Positions 10,760 through 23,099 of a stretch of 64,000 nucleotides of DNA are shown one piece after another. Source of the DNA: Utricularia gibba (Eukaryota; Streptophyta; Magnoliopsida; Lamiales; Lentibulariaceae); contig CM007989.1 in assembly GCA_002189035.1 (NCBI GenBank), forward strand, positions 7,421,501 to 7,485,500. Reading direction: 5' to 3'. Numbering within the stretch: position 1 is the stretch's first letter; every line of letters starts with the position of its first letter. The notes beneath the pieces were generated by a model that ran no database searches, had not been told where the DNA came from, and worked only from the letters and a program-made list of their open reading frames with translations. A program made the position numbers and the translations under genes.

Positions 10760-13700
10760 CCCCCCACACAAAAATCAACACCCTTGCTTCCCAAAATTAT
10801 TTTATTTGAATTTTCTCTCGTGTAATATTCATTAAAAAAAGAAACCCACTTTTTTTTATTCATGAAAAAATACATTATCCTCTAAAACACCCTATTATTA
10901 TTATTATTTAATTCGTAAAAAAAAAGGACCAATAGAAATTAAATGGGGTGCCGAAATCAGGGCCAATAATTGGGGGGGCGTCCAGGGCGAAATAATTTAG
11001 TCAATTATGCCGCGCTGCGTAGAGATGAATCACCCAACGCTTGACAGGCGCATTTGAACTCTTGCTGCTTCCAGTGCCTGCATTCTGGAGCTGGGTTCCT
11101 TCCTTTCTTTTCTATGGGGATGAGAACGAACTCGCAGGGCGTGATTAAGGCACGTCAGTGCGGTTATTGTTGCTGTTTTTTTATCGAATTTAGGACAAGT
11201 ACCATAAATTTGTCTGTCGCAACATTTACTGCACACGCACATAATGTGGGGAGGGGTGGTTGCTATGCCTACGCCCCATAAATTTCAAAATAATGCTTGT
11301 TTGTACCCTTCGCAACTCCCCTCAGGGATAGAGCTTGAAGGACCCGATGCTGAGGATATTTTGGAAGGGGGGTGGTGGGAATTGACTCCGGCGGGGAATT
11401 GCTCGTCGGGAAATGGGGATTAACGGCTACTGTATAGCGAGTTAGCTTAAAAGCTGGCGGTGTATAGAGGGGGAGGGAGGTGAGAATAAGTGTAGGCAGG
11501 GACCGGAAATTATTTCTTTTTTACATGGAGGGGGGCCGGTGGGCGCGCGCAAATATTCCCAACAGCAATGCCAGGTGTTAGAGGATGCCCTTTCTGCTAC
11601 TTTCTTACTCTCTTCTCATGTCTTGCGTATACTTCAATCCACTCGCCCCGTTTGACCAGTGATCATCTTCACCTTGACTTGTGCGTGCAGTCGCCGGAGT
11701 CATCTGATCTTGAACTTCAGATTAATGGAGATGGAGATTTCTCATGCATTCCGGCAACCCCACGAGTTCCGAGGATCGATTGATTGATTCAGAGTGGTGA
11801 GACGCAGCAAACAGTTGCAGTAAGAGTGGGAGTGGGAGTCCCCCGGAGGGCTCCGTTGCGTTTAGAGTTAGATGTCGGAGGGGGGTTATTCCTTTTGTTT
11901 GCATGAGTTATTCGTAAGTGTTAGGACCACACGTGTGCCTCTTTGTTTTTGGGATGCTCCTTGGACCACTTATTCCTCGCTTTTCTCTTTTCTTTTCTGG
12001 GTTTCCGTTTGGGTTTCAAAATTAGGAGCATCTGCTTTTCTCTGCAATCCATGCTACAGCAGATGAGATGAATTCACCCTCTTCCTTCCCTCCTCGTGAT
12101 TGTTGGCATGGCAACAGGCAACAGCAGCACCGTGTCTCCTCATTGGAAGCCTTTTCGAAGGCGGAGCGGGCTGTCGGCCGCGTGGAGCGCTGCCAGCGCT
12201 TCCTGGGGAAGAAGGAATAGATGCCGCAATTCATTCCCTAACAACCGTTATTTATCAGTAAACCATCCCGGCTGCGGGGTTCAGTGTACGGACTCCGTTT
12301 GTCTGTCTGTTTTTTTTTTTTTTCCTCTTTCTCTCTCCTGATGTCGGGGTGAGGTGTGAGGGGGCAGCAGGGTAATGATGCCCACGTGGTATTTTCTTTT
12401 CTATTTTCAGCCTTAAGAAAGCTGAACTGCGAGTGGGCCGGCCCAACTAATCGGGGCTCCCAAATGGCCGACATCCACTCGCTGGCCCTTTTCGTTTTGC
12501 AGCAAAATAACTTTCCACTTTTATAATCGTACACTTCAGATTCTCCTTGGTAGATAGTTTTGAGTTCATTTTGAAGATTGCTGCTTTTTAATGGTTCAAC
12601 ACGACCAATTCACAACAAGCTTAAAAACGGTATGGTATGCAGTACAAAATGTAACGATTATACCGTTTCGAAACTCGTTCCGAACAGATTGTATTGATTG
12701 GATAATTTAGTAGAAGCCTTTTGTATGGTAAGAAGTTTTAAATTAAATAAATAGTTTAATTTGAAATTAATTCCAGACAAATTTAAATATTCTCGACATA
12801 TGTTTATTAAAAACGATATGTCGAGTTTAAATCAATTCTTAGTATTTTTTAATCTAATGCGAGTTAAGTACAATTTTTCAAATTTAAATTAATTATTATA
12901 TGATAATCTAATGTGTTATTTATATTGGAGAGGGGAGAATGGGGCAAGCAGACAGGCCCTGTCTGTGAACCTGGGACTGGGAGTCCTCTTCCCATCATAG
13001 AAACAGAGAAGCGGAGACTTGGCTTCTACGAATCGGACACACTCTGTCGAAGTCATCTCAATGGCTTAGAAAGAAAGAGAATGCGCGACAGAATCATGCG
13101 TCTTTAAGGTAGAAAGAAGAAGAACCACGTGTGTGTTTTCATCAAAACAACGAACTGGGCTGCAGCCTGCAGGCGTCGGATTGGGTGGGTTTGCTCGGTG
13201 CCATTTGGGCCTCCGGCGATTTTGAAGGTGGTGCCTGGTTGATGTAAGTGGACAACTGAACAAGGCCGAAATGGCTCTTTCAGTGTCCCTCCTTTTCGGG
13301 ACAACGAGGGGCACCAATCGCTAGCACTCTGTTACATTTGGTTTTTTAGGTTTGTTTGCTTCTGTTACGTGTTATTGCTTGCTGCCTTATAAAGTTGCTT
13401 TGCTTTTTATGTGAGTGTCTGCTTTTCTTGGGACGACGATCATGTTTTGGCTTTTGGGATTGTTGAGGACTTGCCAATAATTGTTTTTACGCGGCGCTGG
13501 CTTAATGTGGATTAGGTGTTTGTATAATTTTCTGAGAGAGCCTTTTGTGATCTGATCATGATTGTGTCCTTTTGATCTAATCCTCCTTTTAACTGATTGC
13601 CGAATGTGCCTTATTCAGACCTGCGGTTTGAATCAAGAAAAAAATATCAGATGGCTTTCGGGACGAAAAGGTGGTTGTTTTGGGGTCGCAATCTTGCTCG

Positions 13701-13904
13701 GTTTCCTGCTACTAACTACCACTTGCAAAAGGTTGTGGTTTCTGAGCCACAGTCTCCCTCCCTTCAATTATGAAGCCCCATTTATCTGAAGAGAGCCACA
13801 CCACAACACAGGAGGTTTCAGCGTTATGAAACGTAGTGGGGTTCTCTACTTCAGGAGCACTGAGTAACTCACTACCCCTGCTGTGAGCACTCTTGCTTCC
13901 CGCC
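10760..13904. other. Intergenic region, no gene recognised
   Basis: Several short open frames lie here, but none resembles a protein family and none shows paired splice signals. The sequence alternates GC-richer stretches (11050-12480) with AT-rich ones (12540-12930). A T15 run near 12310 and an ATT microsatellite near 10890-10910 are present. 13370-13904 probably contains the promoter and leader of the next gene (possible TATA motif in CCTTATAAAG near 13386). Confidence 0.4.
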
Positions 13905-14452
13905 ATGGAATCCACTCTGCTATCTCCTCCTGAGGGCTTCTCCAATCGTTGTTGGAGTGATGACTCATTTGATGATGACTGTGCTTACTCATACATAGAA
14001 ATGGATCCAAGATCGCCTCCCTCGAAGCGGTTCATCCATGTCTCATCCGACTCCTGGTTCAGCTTTCCGCTATCTGGTCATATCAATCCTGATCGGATGC
14101 TCCGGGATGGTCTAATCATACCCACTTTGTCGAGGACAAAGAGGCTGATCACCCTGATGCCTTAAACCACTTCATCTCCTTTCCCTCTTCCACAGCACCA
14201 CTACTGAGTCAGGTCTGCTGCGTGTCGATGAAGAGGATATGGAGGTTTTCCATACGAATCATGCACAGGTTTATGATGAATATGAACTGTGCAAGTATGA
14301 CTGTGATCCAGGATAAGAAGCGGTACCGGAATGCAACCCCGGAGGTCACCGGCATCCGCTGCGAGGCGGCGGTGTCCGACTCCGAGAGCTCCATCAATGA
14401 AGCAGTTCTCCATTGCAAAAGAACTGGGAGTAGTATGATTTCAATGTATTGA
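13905..14452 (+). CDS. Small MAKR/BKI1-like membrane-associated kinase regulator (tentative)
   Basis: The ATG at 13905 sits in a strong start context (CGCCATGG). The N terminus contains SYIEMDPRSPPSKRF and WFSFPLS, which resemble the start of MAKR6-type proteins. The C terminus, DSESSINEAVLHCKRTG, resembles the C-terminal helix that MAKR/BKI1 proteins use to bind receptor kinases. A basic stretch (MKRIWRFSIRIMHRF) lies between, as expected for membrane binding. An 84-bp GT-AG intron joining 13905-14109 to 14196-14452 gives one frame of 153 residues. However, that intron removes DGLIIP, which looks like conserved MAKR sequence, so the true structure may differ or the gene may be damaged. Function is inferred from weak similarity only. 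Confidence 0.5.
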
Positions 14453-14672
14453 GATTCGTTCATTCTGTGCTCATGATCTCATTGAATGCCATTTCTGATG
14501 TAATGGGTGAACACCAGAGAGTGTAGCCCAGCACTGTAAACGTTGTTTACGTCGACCCAGTATAAAAACGGTGTCGTTCTATACTACTCTAGGACTCTTC
14601 ACAGTCGAAAGTACACTACTGCAAAAACCTTGACAAAACCCTCTCAGGGCTCGAGAGATATCTTCATCAAGC

Positions 14673-16230
14673 TCACGGCGATGGCTTCTCGGCTTCTGTC
14701 GGCGCCGAATCGGCGGTTCCGTTGCGCGAAATCTTGTTCGTCATAGGGGATTGGAAAATTTTCAGGTGCTGCTCCATGTTGGTGGGGATTCTTTCGGAGT
14801 TGTTCCACCAATTCGATTTCGGTTTCCTGTCATTGGAGACGGTTAGGATGTCCGTGTCGTTGGGGAACAGGTCGCGGAAGACGAAGGCGTGGATGATCGT
14901 CGTAATTAGAATCGTCGCAACGCTGAACATCGCTGCCGCGCAGAGAATGAGCGTTAGGACTCTGGTTTCGGTGGTCGGCGCCGCCTCGTAGTATTTGATT
15001 GTAGCCACGGCGGCGCTTGCCGTCGGGACCGTGTACGCCCACCACGCAAGCGAAAACCTGTAAGCATTTGGGAAAAGATGATTGTTAGTGCTATTGTTGA
15101 TTAAAGCTGGTACTGTGTTTATCTCAGATCTGTTGATTACGTACTTGAATCCTCGGAAGAAATCAACGCGAACCGCCTGAAAAGAGACAGCAAAGAAGTT
15201 GGGCTTTGTGAGGTTCAGTTTCATGGTTTCTATGAATCATTGCGCTATGAAATTGGATCACTGACCAGTGATAGATAGAGGAACAGAGCAGTGAAGTATG
15301 CGATTCTTGACCCATTCCCGAAGGAACCTTCAATTTCCGCCCATGCTATTGCTGCTAAGCTCGGAGCGGCAACCAAGAGAAAGAAGACGGGGTGAAGCTC
15401 CTTCCTAAGAGTCTCGTTTGTTGGAAGTCTCTGATAAAGAGTGACGAATACCACTATGTAATGAACCATCCCAACAGCGAAGAAGAAGATTGGAGCCTCT
15501 TTGAGCCCCATTGATGCCCCTAGCCAGGATCCAACGAAGTTTCCCACAACCGCTAGAAGATTTGATGGGTTCCCTGTTTTCGAAAGCCGTCGTTCGCCAC
15601 GCGACATCCATTGCCCGTATAACTTGAGCTCGAGGCCGAGAAGTGGAACCATGAGCAAGTACCAAAGCCAGTGAGGCAGAGACTCCGACATCGAGGGAGG
15701 AAGCCCGAGGCACAAGAAGAGAAGGGATATCCATGGAGCGAAGAAGAAGTTGACACGAATTGGGTGGCAATATTCTTGGCGTACAGCCTCGAAGTACTTG
15801 ATGCTTTTGCAAATGTAGGTTGCGGAGACGATCGAGATCAATAAAACCTCCAGGGCCCAGAAAATGAAACTGATTTCCAAGCGGCCATGGATGAAGTTAG
15901 CAGTGTGTGATGATGCAAGTGACTTCCACATAATGGCTTGCATCCCAACTCCAAGACAGATATCAAACGATGTGATCGGAAATCGTAGCAGAAAAGGCCA
16001 TGTCTCGTCTCCCTGAAGAGCTGCTTTCCCCAAAGCCTGCATTCACAGAGGAAACATCAACACAATATGGTTAGTTCATTTCCCTTCGAAGCATACATAG
16101 ATTCTTGCATGTATTTGCTGTAGATGCACACACAACTTACCGTTGTCCGACGAGCGGCGGCGATTTTAGCCTCTGCAGCGCCAACAGCAGCCGCAGCAGT
16201 GTCATCTATCACGAGTATGATCTTGTCCAT
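14673..16230 (-). CDS. SLAC1-homologue S-type anion channel, short N terminus (SLAH paralogue A)
   Basis: The family forms plasma-membrane anion (nitrate/chloride) channels with about ten transmembrane helices. Exons on the minus strand: 16141-16230, 15266-16036, 15145-15176 and 14673-15057, giving 425 residues. Family motifs: WPFLLRFPITSF, EYCHPIRVNFFFAPW, NFVGSWLGASMGLKEAP, LYQRLPTNETL, KELHPVFF, VRVDFFRGFKFSLAWWAY, and LFPND near the C terminus. Only about 40 residues precede the first channel motif. The long cytosolic N terminus that carries kinase sites in SLAC1, SLAH2 and SLAH3 is absent, as in SLAH1. The 771-bp main exon and the 32-bp exon match paralogue B exactly in length, so the two are tandem duplicates. 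Core sequence looks closer to SLAH2/3 than to SLAH1. Confidence 0.9.
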
Positions 16231-17943
16231 ACCAACTCACAACCTAGCGATCGTGGAACGAGCTTAGGAAGTGACTGGCTTTTGTTGTGATGCGATGAGT
16301 TGACAAGAAACCCATTCCACCATTTTATAGCATTACCAGATCCCCGCATTAAATTGGACAGAAGTCATCCTCAAATCAGAGAACACTCTCTGGCAAGCCT
16401 ACTTGGGTATGTTTGCTGTCAGCCGCTGACTTTGCATGTGTCGCTCATTTATTTATTTTCGATTTCACACATTTTTTTTAATTTCCTTTCCGTCTAATAT
16501 GTGATCTTAATTTAAAAGCAACGTGCAGGGAAGTACAACATCCACATGGTTGAATTCAAAGGGTAAAAATCTTTATGTTCAGGTTCAGTCTCCAATATCC
16601 CATGTCTTTTACTAGATGCCATCTACATTTCATCGTTTCCCATTGCATTACTCCAACTATTCAAAATGAGAATTGAGTTATGGAATCTTCTTTCTTAGTG
16701 GTTGCTCCCATGTGTTCATTTAAATACACCAGAAAGGAATGAAGCATGTGCATTTTCCCATCTATGAAAATGAAATGAAATATTTCAAACTAACAGGGAA
16801 ATGGAAGAATGGAAGAAGGCCAGACGAGGGTATTGAACTCTGCACCGGCGCTTTTTCCGACGTGGGATGGCGCGGCGTAGGCATGAAGCGTGGCAAAGCA
16901 GTGGAGACGCACACCAGCACAGGTATAATTACTGGTTATTCGGCAATCGCAACGGGAGTAACTCAACAATGATTAGAAGTGCATTGAAGGGAGTTACCCA
17001 CGTGGCACCCGGTGTCGCCGCGAGAGTCGGACACGGATGCGCACGGTATCTGGTGCCAGATTTTCCTCCCTGGACATAGATTTTGCCGTATCCCTCGGTC
17101 ACACCAACCCCATAGTACTTTACTGAGACGGTTTATGATTTTGAATTATCACACACTCAAGATTTAATATCAGTGACCAATTTTATTACACACGTGTCAG
17201 ACAATTGTTAGGAAAAGTAATTGAATGCGATGCTAATAACATTTTTATATGTAAAATAAATTGATTCCATTTCTAAATAGGGCCCACACGGGAGATGGCT
17301 GTTTCCTCCACGTGGCTATTTTGGGTGGGAGTAGCAGCACATTTGTGGCTCGATGCGTGTCGTCGTTGTTGCAGAGGGATTAGGACATGAACACACGATG
17401 AATATGTAAAAAGAGGTAATAATTTGATACATAAAATGGTGAAAAATTGATAAAATAGTCACTGATACACTCTTTAAGTTAAAAAATTTATACTATGATC
17501 ATTTGATTTTCTAACATAATGTTTAAGACATGATCAGATTTCTAATTCATTCGAAAAATTATGGTCAATGATCATCCCCAAATTATATGGTGCAGTTTCG
17601 AAGTCCTATTAAGCACGCGGATGCATTGTTATTGTTATTGTAGTTGAATTTCATTTAGGGTTCAGTGCGTTGTGGATGTGCATATCAAGTTTAATTTATT
17701 GGTTCAGTACCAGTGTTTTAAATAGTAAAGAAAACTATGAATTGATAATAGAAATAATTAACGATTTGATCGTTATTAAAATCGTGATTGAATTGCTAAA
17801 AAAGCATAAAACATGATTAAACTATCATAACCAAATCGTGATAATTTAATTCAATTAGTATCATCAATAATTTTGAATGATTCTTGATTCAATTTTGATT
17901 TTTAAAATACTATTTGGGTGTATGTGGATTTTGTGTACATAGA
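16231..17943. other. Region between the two SLAH genes
   Basis: This is the promoter side of paralogue A and the 3' flank of paralogue B. A GC-richer island at 16800-17100 contains no recognisable protein. The rest is AT-rich. No transposon ends were seen. Confidence 0.4.
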
Positions 17944-19847
17944 TTATTTTTGGCCCGCCAGGGATCTCTGAGCATGAAAAGTGTCTTCTTTTCCACATAG
18001 GCTGGAGGCAACAACCCCTTTGTCCGAATTCGGGTCTACTTCGATGCGTGTGACGACCTTTTCCGCCGGCGGGTCGGAGAATTTGAGATACTGCTCGATG
18101 ATGATATCCGCATTTCTCGTTAGCTTGCGAGCCCATCGCCTGGGCCTCTTGTTGCTGATGGCTATGGCGACGTCGTTGGGGAAAAGTCGCCGGAGGACAA
18201 AGGCGTGGATGACGGTCGTCACGAGCAATCCGGCGACGGTGAGTGTCGCCACCGAGCACAGGATCAGCGTCAGCGCCTTCGTCACAAGACTGGGTGCGAC
18301 GTCTGTGTACGTCATTGTGGCGATGGCGGCGCCGGTCATCGGGAATGTGTAAGCCCACCATGCTAATGAGAACCTGTAAAACAGGGGAGAAGTTTGGTGG
18401 TTAGCATCGAAGTGGAAGGGAATGCTAATGAGACGCCGGCGTGTGTTTCAGCTTACTTGAAGCCCCTGAAGAAGTTGACACGGACAACCTGATGCAATGG
18501 AAGAGAACAATGGAGTTAGTTCCATGGATGATTCGTTCAAGAAAATGAAGCTCAGGGGAAGACTAACCAGTGCGAAATAGAGGAACATGGCGATGAAGTA
18601 AGGGATCTGGGAAGCATAGCCGAAGGATCGAGTGATCTCAGCCCAGGCCATGGACGCCACGCTCGGCGCCGCGACGAAGAGGAAGAAGACGGGGTGAAGC
18701 TCCCTGGGCAGAGTCTGGGTTGTGGGAAGCCGTTGATACAGAGTGACAAACAGGACGGTGTAGTGAGCTAACCCGACGGCGAAAAAGAAGATGGGTCCTT
18801 CCCGGAGTTGCATTGATGCTCCAAGCAACGCTCCGACGAAGTTCCCGACAATGGCAAGATGGTTGGAGGGGTTGGCGATCTTGGAAAGCCGGCGATCCCC
18901 ACCGGACATCCAGTCTCCATAGATCTTAAGCTCGAGGCATAGGAAGGGGGCCATGAGCAGGTACCAGATGAAGGGAGGCAGAGCTTTGGAGATCAATGGT
19001 GGATGTCCAAGGCATAGGAAGAGAAGGGCGATCCATGGGGCGAAGAAGAAATTGACTCGAACTGGGTGGTGATATTCACGGCGGACGGCTTCGAAATAGA
19101 AGACCATCTTGAGAATGTATGTGGAGGACACAATCAAGACCAGAACAACGGCGGCGAGCCAGATTATGAGGTTGATCAGAGGACTGACATGGAGGTATTG
19201 TGTGGAGGGCGAGGATGCGAGGCTTTTCCACATGATGGCTTGGCTTCCAACTCCGAGACAAATACCAAAGGATGAGATGGGGAAACGCAGAAGAAACGGC
19301 CATTTCTTGTCCTTTGGGAGGACTGTTTCCTCTGCAGGCTGCAGTGGAAAAAAAAAACCAATGGTTATTATCAAATTCTAGTGCACCCCACTGAAATCGC
19401 AGGGTATATGATTATACCTTGAGGGTTTCAAGCTCAGGTCCTTCCAAGGCATCCAAATATCGTTTTACGGGTAAAGTTTCAGGGGCCGGAAACTGAACTT
19501 GGTGCTCGATCTCCGATGGGTTGCCACGGAAATTGGATAACTGTCTATGAAACGTTCCGGGGTGGGTTCTGAAAGGTTCATAACTCTTCATCTCATCAAG
19601 CGTTGACTGAGGATCAGCTTCGGGTGGAGGTGGTGGCATGCTGATGGAAACAAATGGTTCTCCCTGTGCCGCGGATGCATTCTTCTCCTTTTCCACCTGA
19701 GATCAATCAAACTGTAAGGAAACTACTATGTTCAGTTGTTCAACTACAAAAATGGTAACTTCTTACAATTGGGATTCTTGCAGCCTCATCAGTGACAACG
19801 CTCACCGAAACCAGCTCCCCAAGAACGGAATCCTGGATGTTCTCCAT
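17944..19847 (-). CDS. SLAH2/SLAH3-type S-type anion channel (SLAH paralogue B)
   Basis: Nitrate/chloride efflux channel of the plasma membrane, activated in relatives by CPK/SnRK-type kinases acting on the N terminus. Exons on the minus strand: 19767-19847, 19418-19696, 18568-19338, 18457-18488 and 17944-18373, giving 530 residues. The N terminus is long and cytosolic, with proline-rich PPPPPEADP, RQLSNFRG and the hallmark ALEGPELETLK just before LPKDKKWPFLLRFPISSFG. Channel motifs include YHHPVRVNFFFAPW, SNHLAIVGNFVGALLGASM, GLAHYTVLFVTLYQRLP, VRVNFFRGFKFSLAWWAY and LRRLFPNDVAIAIS. The gene lies 1.7 kb upstream of paralogue A in the same orientation with the same internal exon sizes. The start at 19847 is the first ATG of the first exon; an extra upstream exon cannot be excluded. 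Confidence 0.93.
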
Positions 19848-20881
19848 GGGAAATCGGCTGGTCAAATCCAGTAACTGCAAATGGAAATCACTTAGAGGGC
19901 AGAATCTTCAAGCTCCTGAAAGATTCCGTTGTTGTGCTGGGAATGGGACATAAGCCAATATTTATAGCAAGCAGATAGCGTGCATTAGCTACATTCAACA
20001 GAAAGTTAAAGCATATTAGAATAAAACGGATGCAGGGAGGGGCCACTTTTGTTTACGTGACGCTTGCACAGAGCTATCATTACTAGTCTCAAAGCAGTCA
20101 TCCACTGAGAAACATTTGGTCTCTCTAGTATCGCCTTCCACATATATTTCTAGCTATCCTTCGTACGGCTTTCCTTTAGGTGAAAAAGAAAACCGCACAC
20201 AAAGTTGCTCGTCACTCCACTTCCAGAAAAATACACGTAACTAACTGATGACCAAAGTTGAATCGACTGTTCCCTTGAGGGGTGGTCTAAAGAGGAGGCT
20301 AATATCATGTACTTGCCCTTGACGAGAATATGAATTGCAAAAAGCTTACGGAAAATTCATGGCAATTTTGGAAAGCATCCACTAAGTTGTGCAATAGAAA
20401 AGGGAAGGTTCAAGAATCCGTAGTTGCGAGGAACGATCTGGCAAGCATAAGCTATTCCTCCCTGAGAGAATGCAGGCGAAAGGCTCAAGAAATGAACTTA
20501 CAACTTTGGGGAATATCCACTGAGTTGCAATGTTTGAGAAAGTGGGAAAGCTGGGGAAAGGAGAAAGAAGGTTCGTGAATTCAAAGAGCAATTCAATTCA
20601 ACTTCAATACAAGCATCACTTATAGAAAGAAATCAATGGACTCCACATTGTTACATAGATCTTATGGATTTTGGTGCATGAGTCCTGTAAACTAGTAAGC
20701 AAAGACCAAGCTGAAACTATCAAACCGTCACTGACACTCATTAGAAAGTCAAATTGCTGAAAAAAATAACAAAGAACAGGGTTTCCTCAAGGGGGAAACT
20801 ATGAAAAAGCAGTCATAATCAGAGAAGCAGTCACTGATGATGGATGCAGAAACTTTGCAAGACCGCCACCTCTCGTAACGT
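19848..20881. other. Intergenic region between SLAH-B promoter and reticulon 3' end
   Basis: No coding signal stands out in these 1 kb. The part next to 19848 is the SLAH-B leader and promoter; 20600-20881 is probably the reticulon 3' untranslated region. Confidence 0.4.
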
Positions 20882-22475
20882 TTAAGCAAATTTCTTATCT
20901 TTCAGTGGTCCTTTTGGGATTTTACTCAGGACCTTGGCGTCGAACACAGCATACTGTTTCTTGAGTTCTGCCTCGGCCTTCTCAGCGAAGGCATCAACCT
21001 GGTCCTCATACTTCTCGTACAACACGGGAACGGAGTGCAGCAGTACAAAACCTGAAGAGAATCCAGGCGAAGCCAGTCACTAATTTCTTCTTCTTGAAGA
21101 ATTAAAGTGATGTGTGCGATACTGATAACTGTCAGGAGCTATTACTTACAGATGTAAAACAGGGTGAGGAAGTTGAAGTGGCCACCTAGAATTGAAAGGA
21201 GCCAAAGGCCAGCTACCACCTGAAATTCCACAACAAAATTAACAAAGAAGTGAATTCTTTGTGCCAATACTCGATAATGCTATATGAACAACTCAAAGAA
21301 TTAGACACGAAAAGGAAAATGGACATACAGCCAGGAACTTCTTAGGATCCTTTCCAGATGCTATAGCTCGAAGCTCAGCAGAAACAGCGTTCACTTCAGT
21401 TCTAATGGCTGAAGCAACAGCAAGGACAGTATCCTCTGGAATAACTATTTCAGGGATCCGTGGTGGGGCTCTGTGAAACATAAGCATAAAATAAGAATCT
21501 TGGAGAAAGCAAAGATTTGAAGGTCTTGAGTCAAGAAGAGTACTTGTTGATAAATTTTGATGCGTTAGACCACAAGAAAAGAAGCGCCAAAGCAACAATT
21601 AGAATGTGACAAACTAATGTCAGCAGGTGATACTCAATCAGTTCAAAAAGCACCCAGAGTACGCTGACCGATCCCAACACACTTGCAGTAACTTTCTTGT
21701 CTCTCCACAAGAAAATATCAGCCGCTGCAAAAAGAGACCGTCTTTGTCAAAAAAAAAAAAAAAAGCAAGCCTTTTCATCAAGAAATGTACACCATTTTGA
21801 ACAAGGACCACACTGATTCAAAAATTCAGCCTAAAATTTAGTTTGATACACGCGCACAAAGTGATATAGCGCCTTAGAAACCCTATCCCTTGAAAAAATC
21901 TAAAAGCAACGACAAATGGTGGTCCTGAAACAAAATTATAAGTTTTTCATCAGGCACTGCAATTGCAACTGAGGTCGTACATAGAGACAAGCAGCAAAAA
22001 GAAGGATGATAGCTAAGTAAGACAGCTGTAAACTCTACTTGCAGCGATGAAGAAACCTGGCGCTTCACATCACTCAAATAAATTGCCTAAGAACGAAACT
22101 AGAAAGCACGTACATTTTATTTTCCCGAGAATGACAACAACAAGGCGCTCCAAAAAAGAAGGAAAAAAAGTAAAGAACTTGCAAGAGAATAGAAAAGCGT
22201 AAACAAAGAAAAAAAAAGTCTGAAAAGCATAAAAAAGAATCGAAAACCCTCAACAAACACCGCGCCATACGTTTTCCGCCGCCTAAAACCTTGTGAACCG
22301 GTTTCTCCCGACCAAAGAGGCGGTAGATCTTGGCCTTGGAGGCGGATGCCGCCGCCTTGATACCGTGTTCGTCGTCAGAAGAGTCTGAAGACGAGGAATC
22401 GCCACCGCCTAATTTTTCAGTGATCTTATCAAGCACGGATTCGTGCGTCTCCTTCTCGGCTTCTTTATCGGCCAT
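20882..22475 (-). CDS. Reticulon-like protein B (ER membrane shaping)
   Basis: RTNLB proteins insert wedge-like hairpins into the ER membrane and curve tubules. Exons on the minus strand: 22271-22475, 21544-21724, 21329-21470, 21150-21219 and 20882-21051, giving 255 residues. The N terminus is acidic and serine-rich ([14 protein letters not shown]). The reticulon domain begins at [16 protein letters not shown] and holds two long hydrophobic hairpins ([18 protein letters not shown]... and [21 protein letters not shown]). The C terminus ends in KKFA, which fits a KKXX ER-retrieval signal. An upstream in-frame ATG (22499) exists, but MADKEAEKE is the family-like start. It is divergent from the GeBP gene, with 624 bp between the start codons. 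Confidence 0.95.
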
Positions 22476-23099
22476 CACTCTAAGAATTTTTCCGAGCACA
22501 ATCGGAGCCGGCGACGGAATCTAAGAATTAGAATCTTTCCTCCGGAGTGAAATTGAATGCGATAGAGAGAAACGGAAATGCGACTGTTTAAAAAAAAAAA
22601 AAGCAGGCTAGGTTCGGGTTCGAAGCCTCCGGTTCGGACCAACCCGAACCTGATCTTTTTCTTCGTAACGTGAATAAATCCAGAGAAGAGATTCCAAATC
22701 CCCTTGATTCGTTCGAGCCCGCCGTTAAATCTAACGGAAAATTCTAACTTTTTAGCAACGTCACATAAGAGAAAAAGAAATATAACGATGGGTTTTAACG
22801 GCGTTATCGCAAAAGGTAGCAAGAAGCGGACATGTGTGCCCTCATGGAATGTTCGGAGTGGGCCATATGTTTTTATTTATTGGGCCCTGCCTTTTGAGCC
22901 CAAATTGTATGGACTATTAGGGAACTCAATGGGCTGGATGAAGTTGGGCCTGGACCGTCAGCTCAAATTGGTACAAGGATTGGGCTGACTGGGTTTCAAG
23001 ACGCCCTAATTCTTTCGTTTTGGTGTACTGTATATAATAAGCTCCTGCTTTGATTTTCTGAGAAGGATTTACCGCCGTCCCGAACCGAGATCGGAGCCC
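22476..23099. promoter_or_regulatory. Shared promoter region between reticulon and GeBP genes
   Basis: Head-to-head arrangement leaves 624 bp for both promoters and leaders. It contains a perfect 11-bp inverted repeat at 22610-22651. A TATA-like TGTATATAATAAG at about 23029-23041 fits transcription of the plus-strand gene. Confidence 0.5.
22610..22651. repeat. Inverted repeat AGGTTCGGGTT ... AACCCGAACCT
   Basis: Two perfect 11-bp arms (22610-22620 and 22641-22651) with a 20-bp spacer, which itself contains a further GGTTCGG. It lies about 140 bp from the reticulon start codon, so it may be a hairpin in that leader or a protein-binding palindrome. Confidence 0.8.

Noticed and set aside
9605-10771. 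Long open frame of 388 codons antisense to CRF
   Set aside because: It mirrors the GC-biased coding strand of CRF, contains Arg/Gly/His-rich sequence with no family resemblance, and has no promoter or splice support.
11050-12480. Possible non-coding RNA or small-peptide genes
   Set aside because: Several short frames and imperfect hairpins, but none with a recognisable motif or miRNA-like precursor arms.
16800-17100. Possible exon remnant between the SLAH genes
   Set aside because: Short frames only, with no similarity to the channels or to any domain I know.
22610-22651. tRNA gene suggested by GGTTCGAAGCC-like T-loop sequence
   Set aside because: No matching acceptor stem, D-arm or anticodon arm in the surrounding 80 bases; the sequence is better explained as an inverted repeat.
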